A stretch of 12,636 bases of DNA from contig NZ_CAPJ01000363.1 of assembly GCF_000331775.1 (NCBI RefSeq), positions 1-12,636 of the forward strand. Reading direction: 5' to 3'. Shown here in pieces: positions 1-6,238 of this stretch. The notes beneath the pieces are model-generated. The model was not told the origin of the DNA. It did no database searches and saw only the letters and a list, made by a program, of their open reading frames with translations. Each line of letters begins with the position of its first letter. Position 1 is the first letter of the stretch. Source of the DNA: Xanthomonas translucens pv. translucens DSM 18974. GTDB lineage: Bacteria; Pseudomonadota; Gammaproteobacteria; Xanthomonadales; Xanthomonadaceae. Made by a program: the position numbers and the translations under genes.

Positions 1-306
1 CGCCAGGCCGTCGTGCTGCTGCGACACGATGCCGGGCTGGCTGTCGCGCGGGCGCTGCGGCGTGTCGTGGTCGCCGCCGCCCTGTTGGTTGGCCTGGGCC
101 AGGAAGTCGGCCTGCTTCGGCGTCAGCGGGGTGCTGGTCTGGCTGAAGATCACGTCCAGGGTCGGCACCAGCGGCGCGTCGTCGTCGATCGCGAAGCCCA
201 CTCCCAGGATCAGCAGGCCGTGCACGATCAGCGACAGCACCAACGTGGCGCTGAGCCGTTCGCGCTCGCCGATGCGCGGCGCGGGCGTCGCGGCGGCCGC
301 GTTCAT
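1..306 (-). CDS. TonB-family energy transducer, N-terminal part (runs off left edge)
   Basis: This frame is open from an ATG at 306 down to base 1, giving 102 residues with no stop, so the gene is cut by the window edge. It begins MNAAAATPAPRIGERERL. A single hydrophobic segment follows at about residues 19-40, then a polar Pro/Gln/Asp-rich stretch typical of the periplasmic spacer of TonB proteins. Inside the membrane segment a Ser and a His are spaced as S25-LIV-H29, matching the S16/H20 pair that E. coli TonB uses to couple to ExbB/ExbD. TonB proteins carry proton-motive energy from the inner membrane to outer-membrane transporters; the C-terminal contact domain would lie outside the window. 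The ATG overlaps the gshB stop as ATGA, implying coupled translation. In P. aeruginosa the gene at this locus is tonB3, which is linked to twitching motility. The family is fairly sure; equivalence to tonB3 is inferred from position. Confidence 0.85.
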   Translation of the reverse strand, partial: MNAAAATPAPRIGERERLSATLVLSLIVHGLLILGVGFAIDDDAPLVPTLDVIFSQTSTPLTPKQADFLAQANQQGGGDHDTPQRPRDSQPGIVSQQHDGLA

Positions 307-1253
307 CGCGCCGGGTAAGCCTCGATGGCGTCGAACAGCAGCCCGGCGATGTTCAGCCCGAACTGCGCGTCCAGTTCGCGCACGCAGGTCGGGCTGGTGA
401 CGTTGACCTCGGTCAGGAAATCGCCGATCACGTCCAGGCCGACGAAGCGCATGCCGCGCCGTTGCATCTCCGGACCGACCTGGGCGGCGATCCAGCGGTC
501 GCGCTCGCTCAGCGGGCGGCCTTCGCCGCGACCGCCGGCGGCCAGGTTGCCGCGGAATTCGTCGCCCTGCGGGATCCGCGCCAGGCAGTAGTCCACCGGC
601 ACGCCATCGACCAGCAGGATGCGCTTGTCGCCGGCGCGGATGTCGGGAATGAACCGCTGCGCCAGGGCCAGCGTGCGGCCGCCGTCGGTCAGCGTCTCCA
701 GGATCACGTTGAGGTTGGGGTCGCCGGTGCCGCTGCGGAAGATCGAGCGCCCGCCCATGCCGTCCAGCGGCTTGAGCACCGCCTGGCCGTGCTCGAGCAC
801 GAACGCCTTCAGCGCGGCCGCGTCGCGGCTGACCAGGGTCGGCGGGCAGCAGTGCGGGAACAACTGCGCGGCCAGCTTTTCGTTGAAATCGCGCAGGCCC
901 TGCGGGTCGTTGACCACCTGCGCGCCGGCGCGCTGGGCCACGCTCAGCACGTGGGTGTCGTACAGGAATTGCGCATCGAACGGCGGGTCCTTGCGCATCA
1001 GCACCACCTGCCCGCTGCCGAACGCCAGCTCGGCGAATGCGCCCAGCTCGAACCAGCCGGTCTTGTCGTCGCGCACCTGCAGCGGCGCCGCCTGGGCCAG
1101 CGCGCGGCCTTCGCGCAGCGACAGCCCGCCGGGGCGCACGTAGTGCAATCGATGCCCGCGGCGCTGCGCTTCCAGCAACATCGCGAAGGTAGTGTCTTTG
1201 GCAATCTTGATGCTGGCGATGGGATCCATCACCACGATGACATCGAACGACAT
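303..1253 (-). CDS. gshB: Glutathione synthetase (GshB)
   Basis: GshB is an ATP-grasp ligase that joins gamma-glutamylcysteine to glycine in the cytoplasm, the second step of glutathione synthesis. The 316-residue product has the same length as E. coli GshB as I recall it and matches it closely. It has an N-terminal strand ending in MDPI (residues 9-12), FAMLLEAQRRG, LMRKDPPFD, the ATP-grasp loop LKPLDGMGG (about residues 160-170), CLARIPQGDEFRGNLAAGGR, and the metal/substrate-binding TEVNVTSPTC near the C terminus. A longer frame begins at 1325, but family homology starts at the ATG at 1253 (MSFDVIVVMDPI), and the extra upstream codons have no family match. A weak GGG lies 7 nt before this ATG. 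The stop TGA overlaps the start of the TonB-family gene (ATGA), so the two are probably one operon, diverging from pilG. The gene is a housekeeping neighbour rather than part of the chemosensory pathway. Confidence 0.97.
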   Translation of the reverse strand: MSFDVIVVMDPIASIKIAKDTTFAMLLEAQRRGHRLHYVRPGGLSLREGRALAQAAPLQVRDDKTGWFELGAFAELAFGSGQVVLMRKDPPFDAQFLYDTHVLSVAQRAGAQVVNDPQGLRDFNEKLAAQLFPHCCPPTLVSRDAAALKAFVLEHGQAVLKPLDGMGGRSIFRSGTGDPNLNVILETLTDGGRTLALAQRFIPDIRAGDKRILLVDGVPVDYCLARIPQGDEFRGNLAAGGRGEGRPLSERDRWIAAQVGPEMQRRGMRFVGLDVIGDFLTEVNVTSPTCVRELDAQFGLNIAGLLFDAIEAYPAR

Positions 1254-1357
1254 GGCGTTACCCGAGGGACTGAACGGAGGATGGTAGCGGGTCGGCGGCA
1301 GGGGTGCGCAAGGGCCGTGGCGCACGGCCCACCGCCCCCCTGCGATGGCAACCGAAC

Positions 1358-1368
1358 TGTGACATAGT
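1358..1368 (+). promoter_or_regulatory. Candidate extended -10 promoter for the pil-chp operon
   Basis: TGTGACATAGT contains TG-A-CATAGT, an extended -10 box with 4 of 6 matches to TATAAT and the upstream TG at 1360-1361. The hexamer 17 bp upstream (CTGCGA, 1340-1345) is a poor -35, as is tolerated for extended -10 promoters. It lies about 130 bp before pilG. Confidence 0.3.
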
Positions 1369-1410
1369 TAGCGCTGAAAAGTGATCCACTGCAGAGCCGT
1401 GGCGGCGGCC

Positions 1411-1439
1411 TTGACAGTCCGAGCGGGTCTTGGGATACA
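1411..1439 (+). promoter_or_regulatory. Candidate sigma-70 promoter for pilG
   Basis: A perfect TTGACA -35 at 1411-1416 is followed, after 17 bp, by GATACA (1434-1439), which matches TATAAT at three positions. Transcription would start near 1446, about 50 bp before the pilG ATG. The perfect -35 and ideal spacing support it; the weak -10 and high GC content argue for caution. Confidence 0.4.
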
Positions 1440-1496
1440 TGTCGTTTCGCAGCGGCGTCGGAACCGATGAAGCGTCGCGCGCCTGGGGGCAAGTGA

Positions 1497-1898
1497 ATGA
1501 GTGAAAACACGACTGCGGGTGGGGAACTCGCAGGACTGAGAGTCATGGTGATCGATGACTCGAAGACCATCCGCCGCACCGCCGAAACGCTGTTGAAGCG
1601 CGAAGGCTGCGAGGTGGTCACCGCCACCGACGGCTTCGAGGCCCTGGCCAAGATCGCCGATCAGCAACCGCAGATCATCTTCGTGGACATCATGATGCCG
1701 CGGCTGGACGGCTATCAGACCTGCGCGCTGATCAAGGGCAACCAGCTGTTCAAGGCGACGCCGGTAATCATGCTGTCCTCCAAGGACGGCCTGTTCGACA
1801 AGGCGCGCGGGCGCATCGTCGGTTCCGAGCAGTACCTCACCAAGCCCTTCACACGTGAAGAGCTGCTGGGCGCGATCCGCACATACGTCAACGCCTGA
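1497..1898 (+). CDS. pilG: Twitching motility response regulator PilG (single receiver domain)
   Basis: PilG is a CheY-like regulator phosphorylated by ChpA. In Pseudomonas it promotes pilus extension and feeds into cAMP signalling. The 133-residue product is one receiver domain with a short N-terminal tail. The acidic pair is D20-D21 (VIDDS), the predicted phosphoacceptor is D64 in FVDIMMPRLDG, the switch hydroxyl is S94 in MLSSKD, and the conserved lysine is K116 in LTKPF. Spacings of 30 and 52 residues from D64 equal those in CheY, so the active site looks intact. No output domain follows. The ATG at 1497 has a GGGGG Shine-Dalgarno at 1485-1489, 7 nt upstream. It is the first gene of the plus-strand operon and lies 16 nt before pilH. 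The name rests on the match to PilG sequence (SKTIRRTAETLLKREGCEV) and on order. Confidence 0.96.
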   Translation: MSENTTAGGELAGLRVMVIDDSKTIRRTAETLLKREGCEVVTATDGFEALAKIADQQPQIIFVDIMMPRLDGYQTCALIKGNQLFKATPVIMLSSKDGLFDKARGRIVGSEQYLTKPFTREELLGAIRTYVNA

Positions 1899-1914
1899 CC
1901 GGGGTAAAGGCACC

Positions 1915-2277
1915 ATGGCTCGAATTTTGTTGATCGAGGACTCACTGACCGACCGGGCGGTGTTCACGCAGTGGCTGGAAAAAGCCGGGCACGAGGTGCT
2001 CGCCACCGACAACGCCGAGGACGGGCTGAAGCTCGTGCGCGAGCAGGCGCCCAGCCTGGTGTTGATGGACGTGGTGCTGCCGGGGATGAGCGGTTTCCAG
2101 GCCACTCGCGCGCTGTCGCGCGACGAGGCCACCCGGCATATCCCGGTGCTGATCATCAGCACCAAGAGCATGGAGACCGACAAGGTCTGGGGCATGCGCC
2201 AGGGCGCCACCGACTATATCGTCAAGCCGCCGCGCGAAGACGAGCTGATCGCCCGCATTAACCAGCTGGTCGGCTGA
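1915..2277 (+). CDS. pilH: Twitching motility response regulator PilH (single receiver domain)
   Basis: PilH is the second CheY-like regulator of the Pil-Chp pathway. In Pseudomonas it is tied to pilus retraction or acts as a phosphate sink opposing PilG. The 120-residue protein is a bare receiver domain: acidic residues E8-D9 (LIEDS), phosphoacceptor D52 in LMDVVLPGMSG, S82 in IISTKS, and K104 in IVKPP. The KVWGMRQGATDY segment is characteristic of PilH. A longer reading of the frame, beginning inside pilG at 1855, exists, but the ATG at 1915 starts the homologous MARILLIEDS and has GGGGTAAAGG just upstream (1901-1910). The spacing of AAAGG to the ATG is only 4 nt. It is 16 nt after pilG and its stop is one base before the pilI GTG, so co-translation is likely. 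Confidence 0.96.
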   Translation: MARILLIEDSLTDRAVFTQWLEKAGHEVLATDNAEDGLKLVREQAPSLVLMDVVLPGMSGFQATRALSRDEATRHIPVLIISTKSMETDKVWGMRQGATDYIVKPPREDELIARINQLVG

Positions 2278-2278
2278 C

Positions 2279-2809
2279 GTGCATTCGCCCTTCGACATCC
2301 TCGAGGCCTACGAGCGGCGCAGCCTGGCGCACGCGGTGCGGATGCCCGAGCGCGAATTCGACGAGAACATCTGGCGCGGGGTTGGCTTCCGCGTCGGCGA
2401 CCGGCACCTGGTCTCCGATTTCCGCGAAGTGGTGGAAATCGTGCGCATGCCGCCGATCACCCCGGTGCCGGGCGCGCAGCCGTGGCTGCTGGGCGTGGGC
2501 AACCTGCGCGGCAACCTGTTCCCGGTGGTCGATTTGAAGCAGTTCATGGAAGGCCAGCGCACCTCGCTGCTGGAAGGCCAGCGCGTGTTGATCATGCGCC
2601 AGAGCGGCGGCGACGTGGCGCTGACCATCGACGAACTGTTCGGCCAGCGCAGCTTCGCCGAATCGCAGGCGGTGCAACCCGGCGAATTGGCGCAGGGCCG
2701 CTATGCGCACTTCGTCGATCGCGCGTTCCGCGGCGACACCCACGACTGGGGCGTGTTCTCGCTGTCGTTGCTGTCGCGCACACCCGAATTCCGTCAAGCC
2801 GCCGCCTGA
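2279..2809 (+). CDS. pilI: CheW-like coupling protein PilI
   Basis: PilI is the adaptor that links the PilJ receptor to the ChpA kinase in the cytoplasmic chemosensory array. The 176-residue product is about the size of the Pseudomonas protein (178 as I recall) and is a single CheW-type domain. An N-terminal helix (FDILEAYERRSLAHAVRMP) is followed by GVGFRVGDRHLVSDFREVVEI, then PWLLGVGNLRGNLFPVVDLK, the hallmark CheW signature, at about residues 68-87. The start is a GTG at 2279, one base after the pilH stop. No earlier start is available and the next ATG (2342) would remove the first helix. I see no clear Shine-Dalgarno, so translation probably depends on ribosomes finishing pilH. A 41-nt gap leads to pilJ. 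Confidence 0.93.
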   Translation: MHSPFDILEAYERRSLAHAVRMPEREFDENIWRGVGFRVGDRHLVSDFREVVEIVRMPPITPVPGAQPWLLGVGNLRGNLFPVVDLKQFMEGQRTSLLEGQRVLIMRQSGGDVALTIDELFGQRSFAESQAVQPGELAQGRYAHFVDRAFRGDTHDWGVFSLSLLSRTPEFRQAAA

Positions 2810-2850
2810 GCGCGCGGCCTGCCTTCGCATCGAAGATCGAGGTCGAAATC

Positions 2851-4887
2851 ATGAGTACTGCAGCGGACGCCCCCAAGGCCAGCAAGCTTGGCAGCGTGGG
2901 GACGAGTTTCTGGCTGGGCCTGTTGGCGCTGTCGCTGATCGTGTTCGGCGCCAATACCGGCGTGGCCACCTGGCAGGGCAACCGCCTGGCCGGCGCCAGC
3001 ACCGGCGCGGCCGACCTGCAGGTGCTGTCGCAGCAGCTGGCCAACCAGGGCCGCGATGCGGTCTCCGGCAACGCGGCCACCTACAAGGAATTCAAGCAGA
3101 CCAAGGCGCGGGTGGAGAGCACCGTCGCCGCGCTCAACGCGCGCTACGCCAACGAGACCGGCATCGCCGGCCCGCTGGCCGCGCTCAACCGCACCTGGAC
3201 CCCGCTGGGCAAGAACGCGCAGCAGGTGGTGGACAGCGAACCGGCGGTGCTGGCGCTGGCCGGCAACGCCGAGCGCTTCGTCGGCGGCGTGCCGCAGCTG
3301 CAGGCGCAGTTGAACGAGGTGGTGCGCGCGATGACCGTCGGCGGCGCCCCCGCCGCACAGATCTACAACACCCTGCAGCAGGTGGTGGTGGCCGGCACCA
3401 TGGCTCGCCGCGTCACCGAGATGCGCGCAGGCGGCAGCGGCGCGGCCAGCGCCGGCGATGCGCTGGCGCGCGACTCGATGGTGTTCGGGCAGATGCTCGA
3501 AGGCCTGCGCAACGGCAACCAGGAACTGGGCATCGCGCCGGTGCGCAACGCCGCCGCGCTGGCCGCGCTGGAGCAGTCGCAGGCGCAATGGGCGGCGATG
3601 AAGAAGGACCTGGACGCGCTGCTGGCCAGTTCGCGCAGCCTGTTCGCCGCGCAGTCCTCGGCCGCGGCGCTGACCGCCGGCTCGGACCGGATGCTCGACG
3701 ACAGCAAGAAGCTGTTCGACGCCTTCTCCGCGTTCGGCTCCACCCGTGACACCCGCCTGTTCCCGAACTTCTGGCTGGGCGTGGTGTCCGGCCTGCTGGC
3801 GCTGCTGTCGATCATCGGCTTCGTCTGGACCTCGGTGCGCAGCCGCACCCGCGACCAGGAAATCCGTTACCAGACCCAGGTCGAATACAACAGCCGCAAC
3901 CAGCAGGCGATCATGCGCCTGCTCGACGAAATCAGTTCGCTCGGCGAAGGCGACCTGACCGTCAAGGCCTCGGTCACCGAAGACATGACCGGTGCCATCG
4001 CCGACGCGATCAACTACGCGGTCGACGAGCTGCGCCACCTGGTCACCACGATCAACGACACCTCGGCCAAGGTCGCCATCTCCACCGAGGAAACCCAGGC
4101 CACCGCGCTGCAGCTGGCCGAGGCCGCCGGCCACCAGGCCGAGCAGATCGGTTCGGCGTCCGAGCGCATCAACGAAATCGCCGCCAGCATCGAACAGGTC
4201 TCGCGCAACTCCAGCGAATCGGCCGAAGTGGCGCAGCGTTCGGTGGTGATCGCCGCCGAGGGCGCCGGCGTGGTCCGCGAGACCATCCAGGGCATGGATC
4301 AGATCCGCGACCAGATCCAGGAAACCTCCAAGCGCATCAAGCGCCTGGGCGAATCGACCCAGGAGATCGGCTCGATCGTCGAACTGATCAACGACATTTC
4401 CGAGCAGACCAACATCCTGGCGCTCAACGCCGCGGTGCAGGCGGCTTCGGCGGGCGAGGCCGGCCGCGGCTTCGCGCTGGTCGCCGACGAAGTGCAGCGC
4501 CTGGCCGAACGCACCTCCGGCGCCACGCGCCGCATCGAAGGCCTGGTGCAGACCATTCAGGCCGATACCAACGAAGCGGTCAGCTCGATGGAGCAGACCA
4601 CCTCCGAAGTGGTGTCCGGCGCGCGCCTGGCCGAAGACGCCGGCACCGCGCTGACCGAGATCGAGCGCGTCTCCAACGCGCTCAACAATCTGATCAAGAA
4701 CATCTCCATTGCCGCGCACCAGCAGTCCGCCGCGGCGACCGACATCACCCAGACCATGGACGTGATCCGCCGCATCACCGGACAGACCTCGCAGGGCGCC
4801 GAGCAGACCGCCGAATCGATCGGCCGCCTGGCGCAGCTGGCAGCGGACCTGCGGCGCTCGGTCGCCGACTTCAAGCTGCCGGCGTGA
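2851..4887 (+). CDS. pilJ: Type IV pilus chemoreceptor PilJ (methyl-accepting chemotaxis protein)
   Basis: PilJ is the inner-membrane receptor of the Pil-Chp system. In Pseudomonas it senses pilin or surface contact and controls ChpA. The 678-residue length is close to Pseudomonas PilJ (682 as I recall). It has a first membrane segment at about residues 19-41 and a periplasmic region at about 42-306, Ala/Gln-rich and helical as in PilJ sensor domains. A second membrane segment at about 307-327 is followed by a HAMP-like linker to about 400, and a signalling hairpin follows. The hairpin tip (residues 510-554) reads INDISEQTNILALNAA, VQAASAGEAGRGF, ALVADEVQRLAER. The AVQAASAGEAGRGF variant of the usual AAIEAARAGE is typical of PilJ. 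The C terminus is VADFKLPA with no CheR/CheB-binding pentapeptide. The ATG at 2851 has GAGG at 2839-2842, 8 nt upstream. A longer frame beginning inside pilI is not supported. Confidence 0.96.
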   Translation: MSTAADAPKASKLGSVGTSFWLGLLALSLIVFGANTGVATWQGNRLAGASTGAADLQVLSQQLANQGRDAVSGNAATYKEFKQTKARVESTVAALNARYANETGIAGPLAALNRTWTPLGKNAQQVVDSEPAVLALAGNAERFVGGVPQLQAQLNEVVRAMTVGGAPAAQIYNTLQQVVVAGTMARRVTEMRAGGSGAASAGDALARDSMVFGQMLEGLRNGNQELGIAPVRNAAALAALEQSQAQWAAMKKDLDALLASSRSLFAAQSSAAALTAGSDRMLDDSKKLFDAFSAFGSTRDTRLFPNFWLGVVSGLLALLSIIGFVWTSVRSRTRDQEIRYQTQVEYNSRNQQAIMRLLDEISSLGEGDLTVKASVTEDMTGAIADAINYAVDELRHLVTTINDTSAKVAISTEETQATALQLAEAAGHQAEQIGSASERINEIAASIEQVSRNSSESAEVAQRSVVIAAEGAGVVRETIQGMDQIRDQIQETSKRIKRLGESTQEIGSIVELINDISEQTNILALNAAVQAASAGEAGRGFALVADEVQRLAERTSGATRRIEGLVQTIQADTNEAVSSMEQTTSEVVSGARLAEDAGTALTEIERVSNALNNLIKNISIAAHQQSAAATDITQTMDVIRRITGQTSQGAEQTAESIGRLAQLAADLRRSVADFKLPA

Positions 4888-4904
4888 GCGGATCGGAACA
4901 GGGT

Positions 4905-4911
4905 GGAAGGA
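4905..4911 (+). promoter_or_regulatory. Ribosome binding site of the small ORF before chpA
   Basis: GGAAGGA lies 8 nt before the ATG at 4920. It is one of the best Shine-Dalgarno matches in the window, and it serves a 27-codon frame rather than an annotated-size gene, which makes translation of that frame credible. Confidence 0.45.
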
Positions 4912-4919
4912 CAGCGCAC

Positions 4920-5003
4920 ATGACGTACCGTGAACATTTCCAGCACACCGCCGCCGCGCTGGCGACGCGTGGCGCGTGGCCGTCCGCGGGAGCGCGGCGA
5001 TGA
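4920..5003 (+). CDS. Possible 27-residue ORF translationally coupled to chpA
   Basis: I do not recognise this product. An ATG at 4920 opens a 27-codon frame beginning MTYREHFQHT and ending in GARR. The Shine-Dalgarno GGAAGGA sits 8 nt upstream. The stop TGA (5001-5003) overlaps the ATG of chpA (5000-5002) as ATGA, the same arrangement that couples gshB to the TonB-family gene here. It has no membrane segment or signal peptide and is Ala/Arg-rich. It occupies the only non-coding space between pilJ and chpA, where pilK lies in Pseudomonas. It could be a leader peptide that sets chpA translation, or a chance frame. Arguments for it are the strong ribosome site and the coupling; arguments against are the short length and the lack of known homologues from memory. 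Confidence 0.35.
   Translation: MTYREHFQHTAAALATRGAWPSAGARR
4988..4992 (+). promoter_or_regulatory. Ribosome binding site deciding the chpA start
   Basis: GGGAG lies 7 nt before the ATG at 5000. It supports this ATG (MSALRDAMSHAALG) over the in-frame GTG at 4976, which has no comparable site and would add only eight residues. Confidence 0.65.
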
Positions 5004-6238
5004 GCGCGCTGCGCGATGCGATGAGCCATGCCGCGCTGGGCTGGGTCAAGCCGGAGCTGGACGAAACCCTGCGCCAGGTGCGCGGGGAGATCGAATCCTT
5101 CGTCGAGGACCCGGCCGACACCAGCCGCATGCGCTTTTGCGCAGGTTACCTGCACCAGGTGCAGGGCACCTTGCGCATGGTCGAGCTGTACGCCCCGGCG
5201 ATGGTCGCCGAGGAACTGGAACTGCTGGCCATCGCCGTGCAGAACGGCCAGGTACCCGAGCGCGACGAGGCCTGCGCCACACTGATGCGCGGCACCGTGC
5301 TGTTGCCCGACTACCTGGAGCGCCTGCAGGACGGCCATCGCGACATCCCCATCGTGCTGCTGCCGCTGCTCAACGAGATCCGCGCGTCGCGCGGCGAGCC
5401 GGGGTTGAGCGAAGGCGCGCTGTTCGCGCTGTCGCCCGACGCCAGCGCCGCCACCGAGGCCGAACTGGACCATGCCCGCGGCAGCCTCAGCGGCCGCAAC
5501 CGCGAACTGCTCGACACCGTCGGCACGGCGATCAAGGAAGAACTGCTGCGGGTCAAAGACGCGCTCGACCTGCACCTGCGCACCGGCGGCGACGTCGCCG
5601 CGCTGCAGACCCAGGTGGACGAACTGGGCAGCGTCGCCGACACCCTCGGGGTGATGGGCCTGGGCGTGGCCCGCGGCGTGGTGGTGCAGCAGCGCGATGC
5701 GCTGCGCAGCATCGTCGAGGGCGAGCGCCAGGCCGACGAGGGACTGCTGCTGGATATCGCCGGCGCGCTGCTGTACGTGGATGCCTCGCTCGACGATCAG
5801 GTCGCCTATCTCGGCGCCAGCGCCGGCATCCACGACGACGCCAGCGCCGCCGAGGCGCGGCGCACGGTGGAAGTGCTGGCGCACGAGGCGATCGCCAATT
5901 TCGCCGCCGCGCGCGAGCATTTCGTCGCCTTCATCGAGACCAATTGGGAACACGAGCGCCTGAGCGAGGTGCCGCGCCTGCTCGGCGAGGTCGCCGGTGC
6001 ACTGCGCATGCTGGAACTGCCGCAGCCGGCCGATTACCTGGAAGGCGTGCGCCGCTACGTCGCCACCGAATTGATCGGCAAGCGCCGCGTGCCCAGCGGG
6101 CGCCAGCTGGACACGCTGGCCGATGCGATGGCCAGCCTGGAGTACTACCTGGAAGCGCTGCGCGAGCGCCGCCCGGGCCGCGAGGAAATCCTCGACATCA
6201 CCCGCACCAGCCTGGAAACGCTGCGCTACTGGCCGTTG
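5000..6238 (+). other. ChpA region: three N-terminal Hpt-like modules, two without histidine
   Basis: Three related helical segments can be lined up by eye. Module 1 has YLHQVQGTLRMVEL with H52 in the phosphoacceptor position but Gln in place of the usual Lys (HxxKG). Module 2 has LGSVADTLGVMGLG, where G210 replaces His. Module 3 has LLGEVAGALRMLEL, where G329 replaces His. Modules 2 and 3 therefore should not accept phosphate and resemble the FimL-like, scaffold-type domains described in the N terminus of ChpA proteins. The alignment is visual and needs a structure-based check. Confidence 0.7.

Larger units (their letters stand above)
1254..1496. promoter_or_regulatory. Divergent intergenic region between gshB and pilG
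   Basis: This 243-bp spacer separates the leftward gshB-tonB unit from the rightward pil-chp operon, so it should hold promoters for both. I found no convincing small gene or RNA in it. The best plus-strand promoter candidates are listed separately. On the minus strand I saw no good -35/-10 pair for gshB; AT-rich bases around 1361-1380 are the likeliest melting region. Promoter assignments here are by eye only. Confidence 0.6.

Noticed and set aside
1254..1325. 24-codon N-terminal extension of gshB from 1325
   Set aside because: The extension has no family likeness; GshB proteins start at the strand before MDPI, matching the ATG at 1253.
462..1367. Open plus-strand frame of 301 codons opposite gshB
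   Set aside because: Antisense shadow of gshB, whose full-length homology is unmistakable.
1358..1373. CRP/Clp-type operator beginning TGTGA
   Set aside because: Only the left half-site is present; the right half reads TAGCG rather than TCACA.
4976..4999. GTG at 4976 as the chpA start
   Set aside because: It adds eight residues with no ribosome site, whereas the ATG at 5000 has GGGAG at the right distance.
2794..5130. Open reading frame of 778 codons antisense to pilJ
   Set aside because: Same GC-bias shadow effect; pilJ on the plus strand is certain from its domains.
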